NCBI GenBank assembly: GCA_948474755.1
Contig: CAOLHI010000558.1
Coordinates: 310,001-374,000, forward strand
Direction: 5' to 3'
Length of the DNA stretch: 64,000 nucleotides
DNA from: Ctenosaura bakeri
Lineage: Eukaryota > Chordata > Lepidosauria > Squamata > Iguanidae
The first letter of the stretch is position 1. Each line of letters opens with the position of its first letter. The notes under the pieces are model-generated. The model was not told where the DNA came from and searched no databases. It was given only the letters and a program-made list of their open reading frames with translations. The translations under genes and the position numbers were made by a program. Of the stretch, positions 37,537 to 47,272 are shown piece after piece.

Positions 37537-37711
37537 GCCATTTCTGCACTAGACTGTTATAGCGCTATGATTCCACTTTCAACATCCTATGGAATCCTGG
37601 GGTTTGAAGTTTTGGGAGGGGCCAGCTGGCCCCTCCCGAAACTGCAAACCCCAGGATTCCATAGGAAGTTGAAAGTGGAATCATAGCGCTATAAACGTCT
37701 AGTGAGGAAAT
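37537..37711. mobile_element. Foldback MITE, copy 5, near-perfect palindrome
   Basis: The halves pair almost completely, and the centre GGGAGGGGCCAGCTGGCCCC is itself a palindrome. Both arms share TATGATTCC/GGAATCATA where most copies have TATTATTCC. The right terminus has decayed to GAGGAAAT. Confidence 0.88.
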
Positions 37712-37910
37712 TTAGTTCTCAATAAACATGCACAGAACTGAACTTTATGACTGCACTCCTGTACACACTTCAGTGATTGGACACATAAACTCAATAGAGC
37801 TTACTTTAGAGTCAATATATCTAGGATTGTGACAGTAACACAAGTGACACCCTGCTCCATCCCTTTCAAGAGGCCAGTAACAACAAAAACAATGATGATG
37901 ATGCCTGGAA

Positions 37911-38129
37911 TTGTTGTTGTTGTTGTAGTATACCTTCAAGTTTTCAATTTTGGTGACCCTAAGGTTTGTTCAGAGGGCTTTTGTCTTTGCCTTCCTCTAA
38001 GGCTGAGAGAGGCTGAGAGAGTGTGACTTGCCCAAGGTCACCCTGTGGGTTTCCATGGCTGAGTGGGGAATCAAACCCTGGTCTCCAGATTCATAGTCCG
38101 GTGCCCAAACCACTACATCACACTCGCTT
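37911..38129 (-). mobile_element. Sauria-type SINE
   Basis: On the plus strand a TTG tail (37911-37925) is followed by 'gaccctaaggtttgttcaga', 'gagtgtgacttgcccaaggt', 'cacccgtgggttt'-like sequence and the head 'aaaccactacatcacactcg'. The duplication 'gctgagagaggctgagagag' is a small internal expansion. Confidence 0.85.
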
Positions 38130-38766
38130 TAAGCCACTGGAATATTGTGTATACATCATAGTGCTAAATAAGCAGTAGGATGGGATTTAGAGAAGTACCT
38201 GAACATTCGTGGGGGGAAATCTGTAGTGGATAGGGAGGAAAATGTGTATTTCATTAGCAAATGACACTGATTTCATAAGGATGCTCTGAACTGTAGCCAA
38301 TGCCAATGCAGCGGCCAAGGCCAGACGTGTAGCAGAGCGAATATTGTGAGTACTAGGACATAACAAAGTGATTTCAAACTACTTTTATGTCTAGGCTTGA
38401 CACATAACCTTGATCATTTCTGTCACTTCTTTTTTGTTTTTGTTTTTTGTTTCTGAATGAACATCAGCACTATAGGACAGTATCTGCCACAGCTGCCTTA
38501 TCAACACAAGAGTGCTGATCTTCAGAATTAAACTTTGCTCTTTTTTTAACATATACTATACAAGAAATAATAATGTGCTGGTTCTTTCAGTATAAGTTGA
38601 TTAAAATACCTCAATCTGAATAAGAGTTAAGGTTGGGATGAAAAAGACACCACAAACTCAAACTTGCAAGACTGAAGCGAAATTATATTCCAAGTTCACT
38701 GCAGCAGCATTTTCCTATCTAGCTGGTTTATAAAATCTTTGTAATACAAAAGTGCACACAGAAATG
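38130..38766. other. Intergenic, no feature recognised
   Basis: Plain sequence with a T-rich stretch at 38428-38452. Confidence 0.5.
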
Positions 38767-39003
38767 CAAGGCCTAAATATCCTGAAGGCACTAGATGTCA
38801 TCTGTCATCTGATCTTGGAAACTAAGCAGGGTCAACCCTGGTTAATACTTAGACCAACAAAGAGTACTGGGTGCTGTGGGTTATATTTCAGAGGAAGGAA
38901 ACTGGCAAAACCACCTCTGAGTATTCCTTGCCTAAGAAAACCCTGTGAAATTTATGGGGTTACCATAAGCCTACTGGTGACTTGAAGGGACATAGATACA
39001 CAC
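38767..39003 (+). mobile_element. 5S-rRNA-derived SINE with Bov-B-like tail
   Basis: The head matches 5S rRNA: 'catctgatcttggaaactaa', 'gcagggtcaaccctggttaa', 'tacttag' and 'tactgggtgctgtgggtt' follow in 5S order. The rest carries 'cttgcctaagaaaaccctgtg' and a tail 'ttaccataagcctactggtg', then 'acttgaagg', as in the tRNA-headed SINEs. This is the layout of the 5S-Sauria type. Recognisable 5S internal promoter parts remain, but it is diverged and not a 5S gene. Confidence 0.85.
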
Positions 39004-39779
39004 ACCTAGATAGAGAAAGGCAAACTAGGTATTCTGCCTCCCTGTTTAATCAAAATGTGAAGAGTGGGGAAAAGCAAGAATAAACATGCCACCCTTCCGT
39101 TGCTTCCCCTGTTATTTCTCCACAAGTTGGAGGGATAACCTCCGCAGCACAGAGCTTTTTCTGTCCATAAACAGAGCTGGCCCTATCATCAGGCAGAAAA
39201 GGTAGCTGCCTCAGGAAACAGATTGTTAATTATTCAATTAACTATTATAATAGTTTTATTGAGGAGAAGGGTGAGACATGCTTGTGATATTTTCTGCCTT
39301 AGACACGATATAATTTCTCTGACCTTGGCCACTATGCAACATCATTTACTCCTCCATCTCAGGAAGCAACTTGTCTTGAGTCATCTCAACTATATCAACT
39401 CTCCATGTGATGCAGATTTCTGATTTTTAAGAGCTTTACATTCTGCAAAGACCACGGAGTCTACTCAAGTAGAGAAGTCTTTCCTTAAGACTTAAGGAGG
39501 TACCTTAAAAGGTACCCCCACTAACTTGGGGAGATTGACAGAGACAGCAACAAGGGAAAGTATTCATCTGTGATCTCTCTACTTTGTATGTTGATTGAAC
39601 ACTGAAGTACAGAGGCACAAAGAGGCCCATGAAAAAGATGTCAAAATGTAGTAGCATGGACCATGGACCAATTTACAAGCCATCAGCTGCTGGACTGTGG
39701 AAAATTTCCATGAAAGAAAGAGACAGTTGTAGTCCATGGGAACAAATATGATGCTGGTCCCTGGCATATTATGACTTTA
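39004..39779. other. Intergenic, no feature recognised
   Basis: A small repeat 'ccttaagacttaaggaggta', then 'ccttaaaaggtacc', lies near 39483-39515. No gene. Confidence 0.5.
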
Positions 39780-40110
39780 GAACTCTGTCCTTAGAGTGGA
39801 AGGCCCCGTCCCTGCTGTCCTTCTGACAGCAGGTTAAGATATTTTTGCGCCGCCAGACTTTTATAAATTGATGAGGTTTGGGCTCTTGATGCTCTGTGAG
39901 TCTGTTTTAAGGTTGGTATAGTTTTTAAATGTATTTTAATGTATTTAATATTTTCAAAATGTAATGTTTTAACATTATAAATAGTTTAATTGGGTTTTTA
40001 AAAATTTTATATTCATACTTTTTTGGATGTTTTATTTGAACAGTTTTGATGTTCATAGCTGCCATGAATCCCAATGTCAGGAGAAAGGTAGGAAATAAAT
40101 AAGTAAGTAA
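39780..40110 (+). mobile_element. LINE 3' end (CR1/L3-like) with AAGT tail
   Basis: There is a remnant of the end of an ORF, then a long T/A-rich section. It finishes 'gctgccatgaatcccaatgt', then 'ggaaataaataagtaagtaa', the 3' tip typical of these LINEs. Confidence 0.5.
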
Positions 40111-41092
40111 GGGAGGAATTACCTCATATCAGACAGCATGAGCAGAGCTGTTTTATACAATATCATGATATTTAGTTCTTTAGTTCTGGCCTATGTCATT
40201 ACATACATTGCACGTAAGAAACGAAATTAGCAACGAATTCTATTAGAATCTTGGATCCTGCAGGGGACTTTCAAGGCTGAGGGGCAAGTCATAATGAATT
40301 TTGCCTATTTTATAGGTCTGTTTTTATATCTGAATCCCCAATATCTTTTAGAACCCTTTGTTATTGTTGTTGTTGTTACCATCATCATCAAACAAGTAGA
40401 ATTTCCCTTAATCAGTTCCGCACAAGAGAATGTATTTTATTTTATTTATTTCCCTGCTCAACTACAACAGCAGTCTTTGACTAGAAACTTGTTGAACAGT
40501 TAGGACTGTGTAACCTAGAATTACGCTCTCGTGACTGTTTTGTATTCACAATCTCTACATAGCTCCTAATTTAGTGGCTGCGTAGGGACCATGACAGTCC
40601 CCCAGTCCTCACTTAGTGGGAGACTGCCACTGCAATTGTCTGGGATCTGTTCTTCTGTCCCCCCTCACACAAATGATCTTCAGTATGAGCGGAAATTGCA
40701 ATTGGAACTTGCTTCTACCTCTCACAACGGAGATCAGTCACATGAGGGGGTGGGACCAAAAACCAGCTACTTCCTGATAATCAGGGAAACAGACTCCCAT
40801 CAATTGCAGTAGCAGTAGCTGTTTCCTAGTAAATGGGGATTGGTGGGATCAGGATGGCATTCACTGCATAACACTGTAACTACAGTGTTTACATACACAT
40901 AAATCCCAACCTTTATCATTTTATTCCTGTTTGTTGTTATTGTACCAATGGTTGATCATTCATAAGAGGTGCAGCTGTGCAGGATTCTTTGCCCAATATC
41001 ACCTCATCGTTTAAGGGATAATTTCCTTGTTTTGGTGCAGATTTCTAATGGTCTTCTCCTTTTCCCCCATTCTGGTGTCTATGGCCCTTTTC
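40111..41092. other. Intergenic, no feature recognised
   Basis: Short TTG and ATC runs near 40360-40390. No gene. Confidence 0.5.
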
Positions 41093-41504
41093 GCACCTTA
41101 CCTTCACCGCGGCAGTGGGGAGCGGCGCTCGCGCGAGCAGTCACTCACATAAGCTGCTCACGACAGCCCTTCTGTCTCCCGCATCGGCTTTCTGGTAGCG
41201 CAACCGTCGCGCTAGCGCCCCTTCCCTTCCTTCCGCAGCACAGTCCGGGAGCTGTACGCTGCGCTGGGGGAAGGAAGCGCAACTGGCCTGGCTCGCTGAA
41301 GCACCGCATGCAGGTAAATGCGTGAGGGCGCCGCGAGCATTGCACGAGCGTGCAGTATTTTTGGCTTACAGCCAAAATAAAAAAATGCATGCGCGCCCCA
41401 CTTTAGCCTCGTGAGCGTTGCGCGAGTGGGAGTGCGAGCGACACTCCCATTCACACAACGCTCAAGGGGCGCTCACGCAAAAAAAAATGCATGTGAAAAG
41501 GGCC
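41093..41504 (+). mobile_element. GC-rich ~415-bp DNA transposon, copy 1
   Basis: Termini are GGCCCTTTTCGCAC and GTGAAAAGGGCC, flanked by TAT on both sides (41090-41092 and 41505-41507). This gives a clear 3-bp target duplication. The interior is CpG-rich and aligns, in opposite orientation, with 46732-47152. It would mimic a CpG island, although it is a mobile element. No transposase is present. Termini resemble those of the foldback MITEs. Confidence 0.85.
41239..41313 (+). other. Exon-like block inside the GC-rich transposon
   Basis: 75 bases lie between a pyrimidine tract ending CCTTCCGCAG and a donor CAG|GTAAATGCG, and one frame is open for all 25 codons. The counterpart in the other copy (46932-47007, minus strand) keeps CTTCTGCAG and CAG|GTAAGTGCG. 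Whether it is ever spliced is unknown. Confidence 0.35.
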
Positions 41505-42130
41505 TATGGTTAGAACACACTGCGGTCACTCTCCACACTGCTGTTTACGGATATGTGACAATCAGATATTTTAAATCTGAGATGGAGACCATTATGCTGT
41601 GTTCTCTGCCACTTGTTAACTAGCTTTAATTTGTGTGGAACACAGGACCTGTTCAAGCATTGCCTTTACTTAAAATTCAGCAGATTAAATTCACTGTGGT
41701 AGTGATGGAGAGGAACTAAGTGCATTTAATGCCCTTCTGGGATATGTGTTTGCTTCGCACCACTATATAATAATCACCTGAATCAAGATAAAAGCACATT
41801 TGAGTGAACATTAAACAGTTTCCCACCATAAAAGCTCAATCAGTGTAGCTCTGCAATGTTTCTAGTCAATGTCATTTCAAGAGACACACAAATTATTCAC
41901 CAGTGCTGCCACCTGTTAACAAGAACTTTGGACTTTTTTTCTTTTTAAATTCATCTTCACTAGCAAACTGTAGCTGGTGAAAAATCAATGGGCTGATTCC
42001 AGAGAAATGTCAGCAGAAAGGATGGGAGAAAGTTATTTTTCCTGCCCATCCCCATATTCCTCAAGATAGTGAGTGCTTCCAATCAGTTTTTAGAGATACT
42101 GTCTTTGCCTTCAGTATACACACACCCTTC
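41505..42130. other. Intergenic, no feature recognised
   Basis: Plain sequence without recognisable repeat or gene. Confidence 0.5.
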
Positions 42131-42366
42131 AGCTGTCCTGATTTGGCAGGGACAGTCCCAAATAATTCTCTGTCCTCTCCTTTTCAGTTGCTCTTAAAAG
42201 TCACAGTTTCTCTCTTTTCCTCCCACTTTCCTCCTTGCTCCTTGGCTTACTTCAGTTGGTGCAAACAGGGTCCAAAGTGCAAAAGTAGTTTGCACTCAAT
42301 TAACTCACAAAGAGAGAGGAGAAGACAGGGTCTTTCCCAGTAGGTCCAGGCAAAAGCAAAAGCTGT
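42131..42366 (+). repeat. Unnamed ~240-bp interspersed repeat, copy 1
   Basis: It runs from 'agctgtcctgatttggcagg' through 'gtagtttgcactcaattaac' to 'aggcaaaagcaaaagctg'. It matches the reverse complement of 49321-49575 over its length with many substitutions. No terminal structure or coding capacity was found, so its class is open. Confidence 0.65.
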
Positions 42367-44282
42367 GTCCTCTTCTAGTTGCCTGTTCTTCCTCACAAAT
42401 AACTTTCATCATCTTACCACACCTGATGTTGCTTGGCCACACATGTCCTAGCTTTGATCTGTAAAATATTGGAGAGTATGTACACAGTATCATACCTCAC
42501 CCCATTCAATAGGTCCTGTAACCAGTGGAAAATGTTGCTGGGACTAGGAGGAGGAAAAGGAGGCTGGAAACTTTCATTGATGCTTTCACTGTATCTAATT
42601 TTCTGGATCGAATCCATTGTACTATATTTTTATGGGTCTAGAGTTAGTCCAAATGACCTTTTTGGGGGCCTATATAGCCCAGTGCCCCTGATTTAAAAGA
42701 GATTCAGGATCCCTTCCAACGCTATAGCTCTTGGTTCTTCACAATAATAGTGTGGGTGCCCTGATGCAGTATATCTTAAGGAACAATAAAGGTTGCTGAT
42801 GGTAACATTCTGGCAATAGGCTTGAATGAAAGGTAGAATAGCCCAAGAAAGCAGAGGTGAAGGGCAAGGATACTTTTTATTTCTGGCCTTTCCTGCTTGA
42901 CAAAGGGAAGGGGCATGAGAGTTCTGTTTGTATAGTAAAAAAAAGTTGGAATTGAGTCCAAAAAGGAGGCAGGGCATTGATTTTGCTCAATGCAGGAAAT
43001 CCCATGGAACTACGAGACCACTTACAACAGGGATGGGAAGATTATATGCTCCCTTCTGGACCAGGGAGAACCATAATTCCCTTAGCTCACCCACAATTTC
43101 TTTAAAAAAAAAATGAAAAAAATTCCCTGCACCATCTAGGAGTGCTGAGGGATAATTTTGCCATGTTCAGCAGACACTCTTGCCTGTTTTAAGCCAAGGG
43201 GGGACCTTTTTTCTAAACAGATATTCTTCTCTTGGCCTAAAACAGCTTTGGTGAAGGGAACAAAAGGCAGAGTGAAATTGCCCTTCATGGCCCCAGAGGT
43301 TTCGGAAGCTTCCCCCCCCAAAAAAAGGAATGTGGTGCAAGAAGGGAGTACATACAACCATAAGAGCTTCTTTTTATTTACTTCTGTCCTAGAAATGTGA
43401 TGAGATACATGGAATTGTGGAGTGCTGATGATCTCCTATGGAATGCTAAACCCTCATCTTGTCCTCAGCCTCTATATGCATGTGAACCTTATACCACAGA
43501 AACTGCCCAACTTCTCCAGAAATCCTCTTCTGGGGAAACTGAAACCTGGACATGTGGTGCTGGAACTCAAGCAACTTTTCATTGCTCACAAGTGAGTGGC
43601 ACACATGTAAATAACACATAGGCTTCTGTTTGTAGCTAACAGCACATCTATTTGATTGCTCTGATCTGGAAACAGCCAAAGGGCTAATTCATGTTTATTA
43701 CTTTGAACCTGAACCTTGAACTGAGCAGGGAAACATACAGGGAACAAGAGAGGATGAGACAGAATCATATAATATGTGGTAATAATATACAATGTAGTCA
43801 TTCTGTTGCACAATAGATTTAGGTTCTGTCTTATACAATGATGGCTTTCTTTTATTTGTTGGCATAGAAGCGTTTCACAAAATGTTGGCATTGTTCTCAT
43901 GTTCTTCTGTTAACAGTCACACCTGACACAGACTTTATTGGAATACATTACAAGGTCAAATGTCTCTCTTTTTCGCTTTTTGGTTATGTTAGTTCTGTCC
44001 CCTTCTTTTTGCTAAAGATTTAGGTAGACTGTACTATAAACAGATTGTAATCAACTGCTATCCAAAAAAAACCTGGCTAAATTTGTTTTTCAAACATATT
44101 TTTCAGACCCTTGTAAATATCAGTCTGTTTATTAATTTTTAAATTGTCTATAGATTTGGCAGAAATTTTACTTAATATTTTGACAAAACTGTGCAAGGAC
44201 TATAGAATTAACTTGTGTATTATGCAAGATAGAGTTGTGGGGGGGACTGTGACTTGGTAAGGACATAACTGATAGATTCAAT
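42367..44282. other. Intergenic, no gene recognised
   Basis: Several short frames occur on both strands (for example 43158-43400 and 43586-43900), without recognisable domains or splice context. A and C runs lie at 43102-43111 and 43313-43326. Confidence 0.5.
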
Positions 44283-44484
44283 GGCCATTTCCACACTAGA
44301 TTGTTATAGTGCTATTATTCTACTTTCAACATCCTATGGAATCCTGGACTTTGCAGTTTAGGGAGGGGCATTTAGGATTCTCAGCCAAAGAGCTCTTCAG
44401 CCTCACTAAACTGCAAACCCCAGAATTCCACAGGATGTTAAGAGTGGAATAATAGCACTATAACAGTGTAGGGTAGAAATGGCC
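44283..44484. mobile_element. Foldback MITE, copy 6 (202 bp)
   Basis: Termini are GGCCATTTCCACACTAG and its diverged complement, with AAT directly on both sides (44280-44282 and 44485-44487). The loop is longer than usual and carries 'ttctcagccaaagagctctt', sequence also found in the Helitron at 57.8 kb. Confidence 0.9.
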
Positions 44485-44643
44485 AATGACTGCCATTTGT
44501 AGAGGTGATCGTTGCACCTGATTTGAAATTCAAAATTGAGGAGGAGATTGTGAAAGAGACTTGATTACAATTGTCCATGTGCAACCTGATCCTATACAGA
44601 TTTACTCCGAAGTCCAAATGCAAATAAATAAGGGAGCCCTCCT

Positions 44644-44745
44644 CCTCCTCATACAAGACATCCATAGCCACATGATGCAAAACAGAGGCTGTTTTTGTCT
44701 GAATATCATATAAATGTACAAGGACTGCAAAATGGGTAAGTTGCA
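44644..44745 (+). repeat. Diverged direct repeat, unit 1
   Basis: It shares CCTCATACAAG, GCATGATGCAAAA-like, TTTTTGTCTGAAT and AATGGGTAAGTTGCA with 45044-45149 in the same order. Identity by eye is roughly three quarters. Both may be pieces of one unnamed repeat. Confidence 0.6.
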
Positions 44746-45043
44746 TTTGATGAAGTAGACTTAAGTCTACAAAAGTTTATGCTACAACCATCTTTTTCTC
44801 AGTCAGTCTCAAGGGTGCTACAAGAGGCATTTGCAAACTAAGTACGAATGAGTTCAACTTGGATGCTATTGTTACAACTGTAAATCCCAAAATCCCCCAG
44901 ATAGCATGCCAAGCTGTGATACATAAATAATTTTCCCAAGCTCTAGAATGTCTGTATAAGATTGTTTTTTTTCAGTACCTGTCCTAGGATTGTGGACATA
45001 AATCTCTTTTTCACTTTTTTTTCACCATCTCTTCTATCGTATT

Positions 45044-45149
45044 CCTCCTCATACAAGGTATCTATAGGCTGCATGATGCAAAATAGTGACTGCTTTTGTC
45101 TGAATGTCATATTAATGCACAAGGATGGCAGCAGAATGGGTAAGCTGCA
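45044..45149 (+). repeat. Diverged direct repeat, unit 2
   Basis: Partner of 44644-44745, 400 bp downstream in the same orientation. Confidence 0.6.
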
Positions 45150-46612
45150 ACATGGGAGCACCCTGGGAGATCATGTAGAAGATAACTCCTGATTTATTAT
45201 CGATGGTGGATTATACCAGATTCAGGGTCATTAATTTAACAGAAACTTCTCAGGCCTGCATGATGAATGAGTAGAAGAAACACAGAAGGGAGTGGGTGGG
45301 AAATGCAACTCCTACCATACCATATCTGCCAGCTCTTTGCTATAACTGAGTCATTTATTGATGGATGGAGGTGTGATCATTATCTCAAAAGTAAACCTTA
45401 CCTTGGACCTAGAGGAGTAAAGGCATTAGTGTTTAAAACCTAAAGCACAAACAGGAAACCTGCTTGAACACGAAATGTCTTGCAGCTGCAGGATAGGCTA
45501 CTGATGTAGAAATGGCAGTAACTCATCATAGCTTCTGGGAAGGAAATGTAAATAAAGCTGACTCCTTTGTCAGGCTAAAATAGACAGACATAGCGCAGGA
45601 TAATACTAATGAGCATTGGAACAGGAGTAGAGAATTCAGGTTGTTATAAAATGGAAGACAAGCTTTCAAAAGTCTGAAGGGAGTCTAACGACAGAGTTTC
45701 AAAATACTGGCAAGAATTAACAGCCATGTGCTGATAGTCTGGACAATGTTCCAGACATCTTAAAGAAAACACAAAGTAGATGATTCTGCAGTTTTGGAAG
45801 GAAGGAAAGAAGAAAAGAAGGAAGGTCCTTCCTGTTTGAAAGCTCTAGTTACTATTATCTGGTGCAGACTTTTACAACTCTATTATGTATCAATAATAAA
45901 TAAATATTGTAACTATGAGAAAGATCATCTAGCTTGTTTAAAATTGCAGTCTGATTACTCCGCCAATTGGTCTTCTGAGTCATGCAAATTTTTATGACTC
46001 AAAGGATGAAAGAAAGTTACAAACTTCCTCTTTCAAAATATGAACTTCCTGTTAATAACATTGATCAATGATCATTGATCAATTGAGCCCAAATTAATGT
46101 GTAGCTGGAAGAAAAGCTTTGCAGTGGAATTATTAAGGATGAACATATCTTATCTTCCAGGGACAGAGAATGTACAGCCCTCCGTACATTGATGGACTGG
46201 AGTCCCTATCATTCTTCAGTATTGGCTATGCTGGATAGGGCCAACAGAAGTTATTCCTCACTTATTTTATGCTCTTATCCTAAATTATCTTACCATGTTA
46301 AGTAGTGGTAATAGTAGTAGTACTACCATTATCACTAGCAAGTAGATTGTCTAACACCACTTTAGAAACTAAGATTGTAAGAGTCCTAAAGGATGAAGAA
46401 TGGAATAATAATGTGTTAGGGGGTGGAGAAGATCAATTCTTCCAACCTATGGCAAAGTAGCAGGCCAAATTGGGCATACACATCTAGCAATAACCGAACT
46501 TTGTGTGTGTGTTTTTTTTAAAATTCACTCTTATTGCAAGCCACCTTGGATCCCATTTTGGGGAGAAAGGCAAGTCATTAATCTAATATTGCTTTTGAAA
46601 AAAGAAATATAA
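45150..46612. other. Intergenic, mostly featureless
   Basis: 'gcaagccaccttggatccca', then 'gagaaaggcaagtcattaat', at 46537-46585 resembles a LINE 3' tip. The remainder has no recognised content. Confidence 0.45.
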
Positions 46613-46731
46613 GGGAGACAACATGGTGCAGTGGTCTTGATTTTGGACTAGGACTCAGAGGAACCAAGGTTGGAATAACTGCTTGGTCATAGAAGCCCAT
46701 TGGGTGGCCTTGGGCAAATCACATTCTCTTA
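46613..46731 (+). mobile_element. Sauria-type SINE, 5' part (interrupted)
   Basis: The tRNA-like head ('catggtgcagtggtcttgat') and body up to 'gggcaaatcacattctctta' are present. The element resumes at 47153 after a DNA transposon insertion. Confidence 0.85.
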
Positions 46732-47152
46732 GGCCCTTTCTGCACAGCATTTGCCATGCGAAAGGGCACCTGGAACGTCGCGTGATTGTGAGGAGCAATC
46801 TGCACAATGCACTCACAATCACGTGATGCTCCAGGGGCTGGCAGGCACCAATCACGCACCTTTTCATTTTCAGCTGGAAGCCGAAAATGGTGCACGATCA
46901 CACATTGCTCCCAGGCTCCGCACGCACTTACCTGGCGTGCGGAGCCTCCAGAGCCACACTGGTCACGCTTTCTGCCCCAGCGCAGCCTGGGAAACTCCCG
47001 GGCTGTACTGCAGAAGGAAGAGGCGGGGCTCTCACTCAAGCAGGCAGCTCATACAGAGCTGAAGGAACCCAGACATGAGAGCTTCTTGTCGGAGGCTGCT
47101 CACACGATCCCCACACCCCAGTGCTGGAAAAAGGTAAGGTGTGGAAAGGGCC
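46732..47152 (-). mobile_element. GC-rich ~415-bp DNA transposon, copy 2, inside a SINE
   Basis: Termini are GGCCCTTTCTGCAC and GTGTGGAAAGGGCC. Its reverse complement aligns with 41093-41504, including 'gctgcgctgggg' and the splice-like segments. The SINE on both sides shows that the flanking TTA and CTA are the 3-bp duplicated target with one change. Confidence 0.88.
46932..47007 (-). other. Exon-like block in the second GC-rich transposon
   Basis: 76 bases on the minus strand lie between CTTCTGCAG and CAG|GTAAGTGCG. One frame has an internal stop and the length is one base longer than in copy 1, so coding is not conserved, although splice consensus is. Confidence 0.35.
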
Positions 47153-47272
47153 CTAGCCTTGAAGGAAAGCAATGGGAAACCTACTCTCCTAAATCTTGCC
47201 AAGAAAACCCCATGATAGACTCACCTTAGAGTTGCCATAAGCTGAAAATGGCTTGAAGTCATAGAAAAAAAA
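47153..47272 (+). mobile_element. Sauria-type SINE, 3' part
   Basis: It continues 'gccttgaaggaaagcaatgg', 'cttgccaagaaaaccccatg', and ends with the Bov-B-like tail 'gttgccataagctgaaaatg' then 'gcttgaagtcat' and an A run. Confidence 0.85.

Noticed and set aside
35941..37711. A CRISPR-like array because of regular repeated units
   Set aside because: Units are inverted hairpins with target duplications and irregular spacing in a vertebrate genome; they are transposons.
38767..38885. A 5S rRNA gene
   Set aside because: Diverged, with LINE-like tail and many changes; fits a 5S-derived SINE.
40969..41325. 118-codon frame overlapping the GC-rich element
   Set aside because: It runs across the transposon boundary, and the apparent coding potential comes from GC-rich composition.
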